From Capitella teleta (taxonomy: Eukaryota; Annelida; Polychaeta; Capitellidae), in contig KB309537.1 of assembly GCA_000328365.1 (NCBI GenBank), positions 625,839 to 689,838 on the forward strand: a stretch of 64,000 nt of DNA, given 5' to 3'. The stretch's first letter is position 1. Each line of letters opens with the position of its first letter. Positions 24,482 through 37,880 of this stretch are shown here, in pieces. The notes under the pieces were generated by a model. The model was not told the DNA's origin and searched no databases. It saw nothing but the letters and a program-made list of their open reading frames with translations. The position numbers and the translations under genes are program-made.

Positions 24482-26363
24482 CTTTCGAGTTTGCAGGAAT
24501 TGAGGGACTCGAAAGAACGTTGCAAACTAAGTTAGCTGTTTGCCTGGACCGAAGGGCGGTGCACGTCTTTTCATGGTTTCGTCAACACTGCTGGGATAGC
24601 AGACGCGTGTCGCGAGCGTCCGTAATCTCTCTGACAACAAATAGAGCGTCGGGATTCGAAAATCATCCAAAAAACGCGCGTGCGTCGGTCCCTGTGAGCG
24701 GCCTTGATGCACCTTGATCGGGATTGAAATATATTTCAACCATCGTGGACAAAATTCATCACACTGCATGTCGTACATGTTTGGCCAAATGAATAAAAAG
24801 CAATTGAAAAAAAAAAAAATAATAAATAAATAAATCCGTATACAATTAAAAAATAACCAATGATGCTGAAAATCGTGATCTTTGCCGTCGTGTTGTGTTC
24901 TATGATACTCCTTGTATGGCTTATCGCACTCAATTGCACTCCATTGCACTCTCATTCAACTCATTCAACTCGTGCAATTGACAACCAAATCATAATATTG
25001 CGAGTAAATCATGCAATAACATATTATGCTATTATTATACATTTATTATATGCTATTATTATGCTATACGTTTCGTGTGATATAAATATCTCGCAAAACG
25101 TATAGCACAACGCACACACGCACGCACGCACGCGTGGTTGTTATTCTGCCTTTAAGCTGCTGCTTAAATTAGGAGATACACCTTCCCCCCTAACGACAAT
25201 CAACACTAATAAACAACAGTGTTAATGTAAATGCATTCGACGTGGCAATCTTAAAGGCTCCTCACACACAAATTCGCTGTCCCTGTTTGGCCTATGCGCC
25301 TTAATTTGCTGTTGCATACAGAACAAGGCAACTATAGGCACACGAGAAACGTACGACATAAAATATTGTTCGGACAGTGCCATCTTTATTCACGGAAAAG
25401 CAACGGAAAATATGGCGCATTAGTTAGCTTTGGGAGTCCTATAACTATATCCGTGATATAAATAATATTAGCTCACTCTTGGACGAGGTCATCGCTGATT
25501 GGTCGACAGGCACAGTTGATTGTGCAATGACCGTTATTTGATGACAAACTGGGTGTTTAAGTTCTGATAGTAGCAGATGAGTGATCGTTTAATTAAATTG
25601 ATAAACCTTTAATTAATTGGCTCCAACGACTGGGAACACTATCCCTGCATGCTTATCCTTGATGTCCACAAAGGGATTTCATATTTCATTTTCTTCCCCA
25701 ATACCTCATTTGAGCAGCCACAAAATTTTCCGTAACCGCTCATTTAGGTGACAGCCCAGAATTCGCAAATGTTTATCCGTTGCACCATATGATTCCGCTA
25801 TCCTTATCGTGTTCTTCTGGGTGATCATCTTTCAATTAGGAAAATGAATTAGTGATCTTAATCGCGTGAGTTTGTCATTTCCGAATGATCCTAGCTTAAT
25901 TGCAGGTTACAGGTTCCGAGTTCGCCCTTTCGATCACTTCACTAATTAATGGTATCGTTTTACCTGAAGGATATTGAACTCAGAATACTGTAATTATAAT
26001 ACATAGGTGCATGTATACACGAGTGCAGTCTCCGTGTCTTGTCTTTTTATGAGAAATATATTTAAACCGAGGAAATCCACCCAAGGCTAATGGCTGCTGG
26101 TTTGGACTTTGGACTTTTCATTAAGGCGTGCAATTGCTGCTCAGATTACGTACAAAATGATTTCTTCGGAAAGGAGAATTGTTTTAAAAGAAGTTGCTTA
26201 ATCAATCTAGGTTTCATTCTGCTGTAAAGCAACTGCAATAAACAATGAACCAAATGCGTGCGTATGCAATATCCCACAGAAAACAAAAACAGTGCACACA
26301 GAATGAAATATCCAACTACTTTTGAGAGTTGAGTAGAGCGCATTTTGCCACTTACTTGCTAGT

Positions 26364-26693
26364 TTATTGACCGTGCGACTGGCGATCTGCTCTCGGCTGA
26401 GAGACGCCAGTGGTCCTCGTCAGCTTTTGAATGGAGAGCTCTTTCGGCCGGGACATTAGGCCATAATTCGACGCCTTTCTTCCGCGAAATGCCATGCACC
26501 AATGTCGCCCATCCTGGCCATTCCATGAGTCCAAACCCTGATAAAACATTCTTCTCATGACGTGTGCTTGGTTGCCGCTATTGTCTGATTCTCTAATGCG
26601 TTTACCAAAGCGCAAAAGAAAAAGATTTCTACCGGAATCAACAAGTGAGGGTTTCTTTTTCTCTGTGTGTGTCCAGTCCCCATTTGTTGCCAT
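26364..26693 (-). CDS. Unassigned 109-codon ORF with an RFGKR site
   Basis: Starts in good context (ACCATGG) and stays open for 109 codons in a locally GC-richer patch. I do not recognise it. It contains NLFLLRFGKR, which has the form of an amidated RFamide with a dibasic cleavage site, then Met-Arg-Arg and a Gly-Arg-Lys site after HWCMAF. There is no signal peptide at this start, so as a neuropeptide it would need an upstream exon. It may equally be chance or part of a decayed element. Confidence 0.2.
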   Translation of the reverse strand: MATNGDWTHTEKKKPSLVDSGRNLFLLRFGKRIRESDNSGNQAHVMRRMFYQGLDSWNGQDGRHWCMAFRGRKASNYGLMSRPKELSIQKLTRTTGVSQPRADRQSHGQ

Positions 26694-26699
26694 GGTGAT

Positions 26700-29600
26700 G
26701 TATACGAATCGATGGTCCGATTTCCACCTTTTTTACAGGAATTTTTGTGTACTGAAACCGTTTTCGATCTAAGTGAATATAAAGATTAAATTGTCTGGGG
26801 ATATAAACTTACTATTTAGTTATGACATCTACACCAACTCCTATTACTAAGCTCTGATAATTAAGCCATAGATATGGAGATACGTTTGTTAGCTAATACA
26901 TGTTTATAAGCAAGCTAATCTCCATAATCTATGTATAGTAAGCAACTACCAATGTCTTCCACATTTCAACGTGTATGTATGTCTTTTGTCAATGTCATCC
27001 TTTACTGTAGAGATGATCCATTTCTTAAACTCTGATGCGGTGACTAAATATTTTGAACCACTGACATTTGCTCGTATATACATAGTACATCAAAGATATA
27101 ACACACCCTGTATTTTGACCACAATAATTTGGAGTTATGCAATGATTTCAAGCTAGGAAATGTATGGCATCGTGACAGAACACATTTCAGAGGTTTCCTT
27201 ATTCACTTGTGCGGATTCAGTACTCGATACGGTGAGCGACTTGTGTGATCCGCAAATGTCATCGTCAGTTTGGATGTAGTCCAAGGCGGCTTGCATCTCT
27301 GGAATTATGCGACTAATAATATAATCGGATACTACTGTCATCTAACAGCGTTTAACACTCCTATATATGAATACTCGCCATGCAGCGTTTAATCAGTAAG
27401 TATTCAGATTTTTCTGAGTTCATTTTCAGCCACTGTTTCACGGCTCTCAGACATTCCTCCACACGCTCTGTTGCAGCAGCTTGCTCAGTCGGATTAAAAG
27501 TCAACCATATATGAATGCACCTCACTCGCTAGTTAATCTCGATTCCTTTTGCCTCTCGAATTTAAAATAAATCAAATTAACTTAAAGAGGGATCAGTAAA
27601 AACACACCTGACTTCTCGACCACACCTAAACAGCAATCCGTATCGAGACAATCAAAACCAAAAGAAGGCCACTGCTTATGATGCCCTTGCAATCCACTGG
27701 AAGCAACTATAAGCACACATGTATATCCACCCATCACCCCTTCCTCGTGCTGTGTGGTTAAATGTAAGTTACAATGTATATCTTTCACTGGTTGCAATAA
27801 ATAATCACGCAAGCGCGTGGGCAGGAGCAGCATGGTGGATGCGACTCTCTCAGAATTTATATGTATGCACGTGTACCTGAAGAAATACTTCACTGTATTA
27901 CTTGTTTAAGTCACTATTTGGCATACAATTAATCGATCTCAGTGACCCAGTCATTTCTCGCTAAAAGGTGACTTTGATAAAATGGATTCATTTATATTAG
28001 ACTACCAAGCGCTATACTTATTGCAATTTTCTGCACCAAATTATTTTGTCAAGATATTCCTGTACATAATCAGATTGTCATTCGTTTCATAAATGTAAAT
28101 GCTGTCTGAATATCCGTGCACGCAGAATTAACTCATAAAATAATAAGCATGTAGCACTTGGAGCTCATGATATTCCACGGTTCGCATGAGATTCTGCTTC
28201 GCATCTTATTGAAAATTAAACCCTGAAGATATCAATACTATGAAGCGCTTTAATCATGATATCAATTACAGGTGAGGTGGCTGTCAATTAAGAGGTAAGT
28301 CACGGGAAGGAGGTGATTATGCTAGGATTGATAATGTTCAAGTGAATGTGGAGCCAAATAACCGACGAGACGAAGTCATTATGCACGGTATAAATAAATC
28401 AAATACACAAAGCTGATTGGCTGGTAGACTCACTGAGTGGTATTATCAAAATTAAGCTATGCGATCAAACCGAAGGAAACCCTCTAAATTTAAATATTCA
28501 CACCTTACATATTATTTCGAAGAAGCACTTTGCACGTCACTTCCTTGTGGGTTACGTGCTCGAGACAGCTGAGATCGAGTGATTTAGTCCGTTGGTGACT
28601 GTTTGAACGAGTTGAAACAATACTGTCATACCAAGACAGCCAGCTCGCATGTTCTACATGTAAATCATTTAACCGTAATTCGGACTTCAGTTAATCGAGG
28701 GCGCCACAAGCATTACTGTCTGAGCCGATCTCAGATTCGCTTGCGGTCGTCAAGAGATCCTAGAAATTATAGGATCTTTGCGGTCACCCAGCCGGCACAT
28801 AAGGTAATGCAGTCATAACGCAACCACAAACCGCACACAACAAACGCACCTGTGCAAAATCCGGTATAGCTGGACAGTAGATTTTGGTTTCATCCCTAGG
28901 CGACAATTAAGTGAGGGAAATTCGCGAATTGGCTGTCTTGGTTTATAAAGTCTTTGGTCAATCATGATGTACGGTGGCAATGCTTGTGTCTCCTAGGGTG
29001 ATTTGCAACGTTATGAATTGATGGATTGGAATTCTGATGCTCATGTGCGTTATGATTATCATTCTTGCTCAGTTGATCAGTTTCCTTGGCTTTGTGAGCA
29101 TCTGCTCTGATGACGTCACACAAGTCACTCACTTATGGTTTCTCTACGGAGGAGTTCTATCGCAGTATGGAAGGGAAGTATTGATGGAAATACGCCTTTG
29201 ATATTTCGGCTATTTATCCCGCGGTTTTCGCACACCTGATTACGCGCACAGAAGCTCTTCGCGATCACTTACAACTCGCATTTAAATGCTCCTACCTCAT
29301 TCAGAATATGATTAACGTTTATAATTCGATGTATTTGTATAAATGTATGATAACCTAGTCAATCCATATCAGGTATTAATGTTTTGGAATAATGGACAAA
29401 TTTCTGCAAATTTTAAAGTTTTGTTTATAACATGGAGTTGCTAGACTACTTTTGGGCCACTCTGTATTTGTGCGTACATGAACAAATTTAACATGGATGA
29501 ATATGCCAGTGTTAGTGCGTGATATAATACACTATTTTTTCATTAAATTCGCTTAAATCATACTCGCAAAGAAATTAATTCACCAAATTGGCCGATAAAG

Positions 29601-30570
29601 GTATGAGGAATTTGGAAGTTGGAAGGGTCCAGTTCGAGATGCATCAAATCGAGGCAGCATTCTGCGAGATCCGCTTAAAGGGAGGGAGAACTGGTTAAAA
29701 ATGGACTTTGAGTCGTTATTTGATGCACCAAAAATGATTCCTATGCCTGGCCCACACAAGGAATATCATCGCTAACGATTTCGCGGGAGATATAATGCTA
29801 ATTAGGCGTGACGTCAGGAGCTGTGATGAAACACCGAGTTCCCCATCTTTTACAATGGGCCTCGTCATATCACCGTGTCCTGCGACTAAACCCCTTGATA
29901 TTTTTTTATTTTCTTTTCGAAAATAGATAGAATAATCATTTTGCCACCAGTCAGGCGCAAACAAAAAATATTTTTCGCTATTTTTCTTATTTTAACAAGC
30001 GATTTTCTAGGACACCTACCACGTTTCTCATCCTGAAACAGTAAAAAGGTCAGCCAGAGTGCACCACGCATGCGCTTTCGTTTCGTAAACAACAAAGATG
30101 TCCTTTTATGGCGAAGATGCTCTGCTCTGATTGGCTGAAATCGATAGCTTCACGAGGGGAACGGGACCAATCAGCCATCAGCCAAACCAAGCCATCAGCT
30201 GACGTTTGCCTCCTATACTTCGCAATGGAAGCCATTCTCCCATAGGCGCAATGCTAACCCCGATATTCGGAATGCATTATTTCCTTACGCTTGCATCCAG
30301 GCAGGGTGTTCTTGGCACGGAATGCTATCAATTGGTGCTATGAGTCAATAGAACATCACTTAAAATTTAGTTCCCCATCCCTTTAAGCCTACACACTGCG
30401 TTATGGTTATCAATGAGGCGTAAAATGGTTTAAGATAGTTTTTAGTGTTTCTATAGAAGTGTGTATACACGTGTACGAATACACGTAGATTGAAGTTCGT
30501 GTTGGAAGTTAGAAAACCCTTGCGTACTTGAAACGTGTTTGCAAAACTGTGAGTTGTTCGTCTTTGATAT
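26700..30570. other. Intergenic, no gene recognised
   Basis: AT-rich. A promoter-like patch lies at 30120-30200 with inverted CCAAT boxes (GATTGGCTG and CCAATCAGCC), but no exon could be tied to it. Motif copies lie at 28814, 29009, 29048 and 30399. Confidence 0.5.
29009..29056 (-). repeat. Pair of CATAACG motifs, 39 bp apart
   Basis: CGTTATGAA at 29009 and CGTTATGAT at 29048 on the plus strand. The sequence between them does not match the 23.0 or 24.4 kb units, although the spacing is the same. Confidence 0.7.
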
Positions 30571-30597
30571 TTTTTTTTTTTTTTTTTTTTTTTTTTG
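30571..30597. repeat. Poly(T) tract
   Basis: About 27 T shortly upstream of the LINE remnant. Confidence 0.9.
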
Positions 30598-30699
30598 GTC
30601 CGTCGGTGCCGAAATTTCTTTTCAACTTTTACTGTCCTGTAATCGTCAAAGAAAGTCCCCACTTAGATCAGCGACAGCTGCTGAGGCTGGGGCTGAGGC

Positions 30700-31410
30700 A
30701 GCATTGGTGGTCATAGGCATTAGATGAGGGGTCAGTTATTCCCTCTGTTAAACCCCCATGGAACAATCATCGGACGCTCTGTCACCGAAATAGTGGTGTG
30801 CCATCTCGTATCAATTACGACTGCGATTACTCTGCAATATATGCGAACCTGGACATTGTCGTTGTGGGGCCCGCCCGCATGGACAAATTCGGCATTCATG
30901 GACTTTCTTGCCATCAGAATGTCGCTACTCTCGCCATACAGCACTGAACCATCTGCTGAAAAGAACATTCCAACGAGCTAATATACCAGCCATCATCGAA
31001 CCGCGAGGATTCAGCCGATCTGACGGAAAACGACTAGACGGCCTCACTCTATTCCCATGGTCACACAGTAGAGCACTAATCTGGGAGGTCACTGTGACAG
31101 ACACCTATTGTGACTCAAATCCATTTTAGTGCTAGCTTGGCAGGAAGTGCATCAGCAAGAGCAGATCAAAGATGCTAAAACAAATAAATATACACATCTC
31201 TCTAAATTGTATCACTTCCAACCGATAGCTTTTGAAACAACAGGATTCAGGGGACCTTCAACCGAAAAATTCATAGCCGAAATGAAGAGACGGCTGACGG
31301 CGGAGACATGCGAAGCTAAAGAAGCCGACTACATTGAACAAGCCCTCAGCCTCTCAATTGCAAAAGGCAACGCAGCATCCGTGCTAGCATGCATGGAGAA
31401 TTCCACGTGA
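30700..31410 (+). mobile_element. LINE (non-LTR retrotransposon) 3' ORF remnant with nuclease-like domain
   Basis: Translation resembles the C-terminal part of LINE polyproteins with a restriction-like nuclease. A Cys-rich knuckle (Cys-Asn-Ile-Cys-Glu-Pro-Gly-His-Cys-Arg-Cys-Gly) is followed by RHTALNHLLKRTF, then GKRLDGLTLFPW and LIWEVTVTDT. The last two fit the Pro-Asp...Asp-Val-Thr core of PD-(D/E)xK nucleases. The first Pro reads Leu and the Asp before Val-Thr reads Glu, so activity is unlikely. The frame changes near 31125 and continues as Tyr-Thr-His-Leu-Ser-Lys-Leu-Tyr-His-Phe to a stop at 31410. No reverse transcriptase domain is present; this is a 5'-truncated, decayed copy. Confidence 0.6.
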
Positions 31411-32234
31411 AATTACCATCAAATTATTATAAAACTTGAGAAATAAAAAGAGGGTGCTTATTACGACTTGGAAGCTGGTCAATCTAATTATAATATCAGT
31501 GTTGTTTTTTTATATTAGAAAACAGGTTACATCGTGTATGGAGACTAGCCCTGGCCACATACGAGTTAATCGTCATACTAATCAAATCACCCCTTGTGCT
31601 TGAAAGTGGTGAGATAAGTTTTAATCTGAATTTCAAGTTTAACTGGATCCAGAATGCATGATTCAGATTTAAATGAATCGACATATTGTGACATAATTAT
31701 AACGTAGAATACAAACATCGAACCCCTATCACAATAATGATGAATTTTGAGTGCCACAAAGGTTGATTACATACATATATATAAATAGTGGCGCCTGTTT
31801 AGCCAATAGCGCTTAATAAATTATTATGCTCATTTAATTAGAATGTAAACTTTGCATATATATACACTGTAGGCCGATGCATTAATCACGGAAATTCACA
31901 AAAATGACTACAAATTATTATCATTTTTTCCCATCCGATTGTCGTGCACAGTGGATAGCACTGTTGCCATGGTAACATGCGCATTCACGTGACCACATGA
32001 ACATCTTTTATGGACTTTACGAGCAGTTAATATCGCACCTGTGCCACTCGTGTGAATTGACCGCAGACAACACTTGATTAGCCATAAATTTAATTAGCGA
32101 CAGGCTGTTGAGACGCGCTGAATCAATGTTACTTTCAGAGGAAGGTTCTCTTAACCGGTCAGTATTTATTAATTGTGCTGCGTAAAATAAATAATTGTTT
32201 AGCCAATGTTGGTTATGCAGTACTCCCTAGATAG

Positions 32235-32292
32235 ATATAAGATAACACATTACACATTGATAAATATAAGATAACACATTACACATTGATAA
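32235..32292. repeat. Perfect 29-bp tandem duplication
   Basis: Two identical 29-bp units, each beginning ATATAAGATAACACATTACA. Confidence 0.95.
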
Positions 32293-32363
32293 TTTATTAT
32301 GCAATATGTCCGCTTTGCGTTACCTGTACCCTGTGTGCAACTGCTTCATTATTCATACTCTAA

Positions 32364-32551
<188 letters not shown>

Positions 32552-35500
32552 ACATGAATATACAATTAATCATACATTTATATTTGGTGTAAATTATCTT
32601 TCTAGTCACTTATTGGCCATTTACTTAAATGATGTCTTGCAATAAAATAATTATTATTATTTCCATTATTGTTACACATGTATATCACGGCGTTGAAGAT
32701 ACATCCATTAAAGTATATTTGAAGTTTTGAAATTATGTAATCGACACAAACACTTAATAACTCGTTTCACGTAAAACATTCGACCAAGAATCTCATCACT
32801 TATGTTTATTTAAGTTACCTTGTGTAATACCTCATTGAACTAAATCACCAGTGAGTCCATTCAACCTTCCACCCCCATAACAATCCACTTTGAATAGACC
32901 CAACCACCCCTATCTTAGAAAGGACAATGGCCACATCAAGTGAGCGATAATGGAGCAAAGTGAGCGATAATAGAGTGGGCCATTGAGACCAAGAGGCAAT
33001 TTCTCGTCACACAACTGTTTACGTTATCTGTGTTTAATAATATCAACCTTAATGACTTTGGTCTTCTCAAATCAGATATGGAACTTCAGGGATCTCGTTC
33101 TTTTGTGTACTTGAAATGATTCGAACTGACACTACTGATGGAGTGAAATCTACCGGCATGGTTTCTTCGTTTGATCACAAGGCATGAAAGAGCTTCTCAT
33201 TTTCACCGTGCATACCTCCGATTCTGTGTGTTGACAGAAGATATTTTTATAATATTATTCATTTTTTTATTGGGTCATTAAATTGCGCGTTTGATATCCC
33301 AAAACGAAGCATTGAAAATGTCATATTTCATTCTCCCATATCTCTTTAAAAAGTGTTCACATCCAAATTGAAATTCCGACGAAATAATTATTGTAAATTG
33401 AGTGGTGATGTTTTTCCTATGTGTGTTCTTTCCAAGCTCGTCTACATCCCTATATAATATTCAGAATGCTGAAAGATCAAACAAGTTTTTAAAATGTATT
33501 AGTGAACTAGTTATATAGTTTCATTTCATTGTTGTAAAGATAAAAAAGATGAAAAGGACGACGTTTGATATTGAACATTAAGACGTCTTGATAGTGAATA
33601 TCATGTACCACGAATATGAATATCATCTACTTTAAATACGCTTCAAGGTTTACCACATTATGATAATTAGAGTGTTTCTAAATAACCAACATAAATTATT
33701 GCCAACAATTGTACATGTATATTAAGATACAAACTCTAACCCCGCGTATCACTTCCGTTTCTCTGATAACAGTACTTCGATACCTAATCACTGATTAGCG
33801 AGATAATTAATGAGCGATTTTCACAAACAAATTGATTAACCTGATTGTAATAAACGCAGGAGCCAATTAGACGCTATTCAAGTCTAATGAATTGTGTCTG
33901 TGAGATTAAACACTAATTGCCCCTCCCCCCTTCCTCACCTCCCCTCCTTCCCACAATGGTGCCAATCTCAATTCATTCGATTTCACATGCAATGGCTCGA
34001 TGGTGTTTTGTAGCAGTGCAGGGTTTTTCGGATCACCCGATCTTTAATTGGATCACGAAATGCGTCGATGCGACAAAGGGGCAAAAGGCTGGCGAGGACA
34101 GGATGGAGGGGCATGGGCGATGCCCCTGTGTCACGCAAAGGGCCAAGTGCATGGTGATGCATGGCGTTCATGTCGGCAATGGACTATTAGGCGACGGGTG
34201 GAGGCAGTTGTGGAGGTGGAGGAGGAGGCGCTCTATCAGCACTCTGTGGTTGTCTACTTAAATGCCCGGGACCGGAGTCTCTCCTCATCCTTATTATTGT
34301 AGTATATACCATGCATATATAATGTCATGTCTGTATGGTATACTCTATACCAATGATACCAGACATAAGATTCAGCGAGCATTAGGAAGAAGAAAGAGCT
34401 TGTGGTAAATGAGGGAAGTGGATGAGGAGAGAGAGGGCGATGTCGATGACTATATGATGACAAAGATGATGTTGCATGCATTACCATCGCTTATGGACTA
34501 ATTTATTACTAATAACTAACCTCTAGGACTTTCGTTAATTATCGACCATGATAAGTAAAAATAGTAGAGCGAAGTGATTGTGCTTGCATTTGCGACCTTC
34601 ACAGTCCATCTCGACTTAGTGATGGTGAACCCTGGATCCATGACATCATAGCGCACCTGAGCATAACATGTGGCGTATAGTTATGGACATACGCAGCCAT
34701 GCACATGGAGTAAGGAAGGTGCTTTTAGCAGCAGGCTCGCGTGATTGGACCATAGGACAACGAGGCGTCGCGAAGCAATGAGCAGATGCGACCGCTCATC
34801 GCTGGCAGGGGAGGAGCCCTGCTGCCTCTATTATCGCTCGGTCGCAGGTGCGCAATTTTCTATGCATTGCATCTTAGTGAATTGCCCCGATAGGATAACA
34901 GAAATTGCCAGACAACGCCGGCAATAAATCAACACTGCTTCCCTATTCTCACATGATTTGTTTGCTTCAACAAGAAGGAACCAATCTCTTGTTCATTACG
35001 ACACAACAAAACATGCCTTGAAATAAAGCGAACTGGTGCCTATGAAAACAGGGCTATAAAACGACGATATAAAGGCTATCATAGGGGATTTGTATAACAG
35101 ATTGAAAAATATAAATAATTATCCGCATCAAATTTCTTAATTAATTTTATGATAATCAAGTTTATGTCGCGGGGTAATCTCTGGTTCAAAGTTCAAACAA
35201 CGTATGCGGTCCAGTTTTATGGCGCGGCAAATGACCGTAGCTCTAATTAATAGGTTTCCAACATCAAGTGAAATCGTGGAGACATGCAATGGACATTATT
35301 CAGTTCATTGTAATCACGAGGATTAGATGAAATGGACGACTCAGATGTCCATTACGAACGCACCCTTTAATCGCCAATTGGTGGATATGTTATGAAACTA
35401 ATGATCATATAGTACATATAGGTATTTGGGAATAGGTTTTGTGGGTCGAATATCACCCAGGATGTGTACTAATAACTAATTATATCGTATGATTAAATTT

Positions 35501-37663
35501 ATATTTTATTATTACTAAACACATTATTTATTTTCGTTTTCAGGCTGCCTGAATCCTAAATATTTCAAGAGCGTGAAACATACCCATGCATATAGACACA
35601 TACATGTTTATTTTCAAGTGTAAATATCAATTCACACATGTCATTTCACCCACGCTTCTTGATTTATCAAGAGAGAGTTATGTTGTCAATATTTTACAGG
35701 ATCTTGTTTTCCCATCTTGGCGTTTAAACTTGAATCCCATCAGCTCAAAATCGCATACTTTTGCGCCACCCGATACCTTCAACCGTAGGATCACGGAAAA
35801 TTTCGAGTACCACCGAAGCAGGTGATGATGTTAATGGACGTAGGACACGACGATGACGTCACACCCCCATGGACATCTTATCAGCAACGGTGATGTAATC
35901 CAAGAGAGATGATTTTAAAATTATCACCTTGACCACGAAGCAATGATCGTGCTCAGAGATGGGACAGTGTCTCATTTCAAAGTTGCTTATGAGGGTCAGC
36001 AGTCTTTGATAAACGATCGTAATATCGCACAACACGCAGACAGGATGAATGATGATTAGGCCTATTGCTCCATCACGCATCACCATTCCTGTCCCTTGCC
36101 CAAAGGGGGTGATGATGAAAGCTTGAGCGTAAGATCGATGATACATCAGGATTGAACATGACTCGTGTGATGGGTGAGCAGTCATGCTATAAGCATCGAT
36201 TATCATTTTGGTGCAGCACGGACTCTTGTTATTATGTTGTTAGGTTTACAATCAGTTTAACCACAATCGCGAAATAACAATTCTGTCTCGGTGACTTTGG
36301 CGTGTCGTACACTGAGATCACTGAATGCATCCAACATTGGTTACCTGAATAAGGTATCGTATACAATGCATTACCACAGCAATTTTATTGTTATTGAACC
36401 ATACGGACAAATAATATTATTTTGCGGTGCAATTATAAATTTAGTAATGCAAAATGTGTGTTAGTTTTGAATAATCAAGCATATTGTTGTAAATTTTTAC
36501 CTCAATTTAGTACATGTATAAATAATTATCAATACTTACTTGTTGAAAGGTAATTCATTCGAAACATTTAAAATCTTCATCAGGTGAAATGAACTTCATG
36601 ATTACATAGTATTAACGGGGCCTTTTTTTGTGATATTACATTATAATTATTCATTTCAAACCATCGAGGTTTTGTAAGTTGAATATTCATTTGAAATGGT
36701 TGGATTAAAAAAAATCTGCAAATTCTGTGAATTGCCTCTTTTGGAACCAGTCCCAGGGTGTCGATCTCAACACCATCACATCCACAAAGTGTCTCGTAAC
36801 CATGGTTACTATTTGATGAGTATTTTAATTCAAAACGCGAGTTGCATAACATTGTAGATATTGTGAGAAAATTAGCGGAGGGGGTTATCGTTTACCGGTT
36901 AACAATTCCATTCACTGATTCAGGATCGATTTGAGAATTGAACGAACTCAGATGTTTATGTTTGCTAATTTTGTTCAAGATTTACATGTATTCCCAGAAC
37001 ATTAAAGTGATATGCAAAGTATAAGAACTGTCCTACTCATAGTAAATAGTTTAAGAATATGATATATTCAGAGAAATTTGGTTTGTATTGACTTCGCAAA
37101 CAAATTTTATAAAATGTATTTTGCAATTTTTCATTCTTTCCAGACACACATCTTCGTACCCTACTACCCTTTCCTTAATCTTTAACTTTTTAATCGTTTA
37201 ACCTGATAATTTGTACTCGAAAATTCAAATGCGTAAACTAGACTCATAGCCAGGGGTTGGAATATTTTTATTTGAACTAAGAACGAAATAAAACTTGGAA
37301 GCACGGAGGCGTAATCATGCATTTCCTTTTAATTTAAAACAAAAAAGTTAAGAGAAATTGGACGACAGAGAGAAAAGCCTAGAGATTGTTTTAACGAAGA
37401 TGCCTCGAAGGCAACAATTAACAAAACTAGAAATAAGAGAATTATGTGCGCTTGGATGCAGAGATTCGGAAGAAACATGAGGGAAGATTCAAAAGGCTTC
37501 GATAGGAGTAATGATGATGGGGGAGTGACCGAAGCGTGGCTTACACTTTACCCTTACTCAACAAAGCTTACGAATGATTATAATGGTGATTGTGTCTCCC
37601 GTTTAACCCCTAATTACAAGAATTGCCTACAGCATATTGCCACTGTCCGTTTAAGGGCAGACT

Positions 37664-37800
37664 CAACCCCACTAAGCTCCGCCCACCGGGCGCTCTGATT
37701 GGCTGATGCGTAGCTCACCAGCCAATCAGGGGCGTTAAGCGTGACTAATACGGAAGATGGGGTTAAAAGCGCCCGTAGAACTCACCAGTGACAAACGATT
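37664..37800 (+). promoter_or_regulatory. Promoter region of the homeobox gene with inverted CCAAT boxes
   Basis: CTGATTGGCTG at 37695-37705 and CAGCCAATCAG at 37719-37729 are exact inverted repeats with a 13-bp gap, so two CCAAT boxes face each other. Upstream, CTCCGCCCACC resembles a GC box. This lies 150-215 bp before the start codon in an otherwise AT-rich neighbourhood. NF-Y is the known binder of CCAAT pairs; activity here is inferred. Confidence 0.5.
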
Positions 37801-37880
37801 CCTTCTGCGTCGTCGTTACTCTTAAATATTATACAAGTAAACCGTGATTTCCGTGGAAGATTGAACCAAAATCCCTCGAC

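Larger units (their letters stand above)
22719..26363. other. Intergenic, no gene recognised
   Basis: A GC-richer section at 23100-24120 has several short overlapping frames on both strands but no family match I can name; it could be an old mobile-element remnant. Motif pairs lie at 23034-23082 and 24432-24481. A CA/CG dinucleotide run sits near 25105-25135. The 5' exon of the neuropeptide gene should lie somewhere right of 22.8 kb. Confidence 0.5.
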
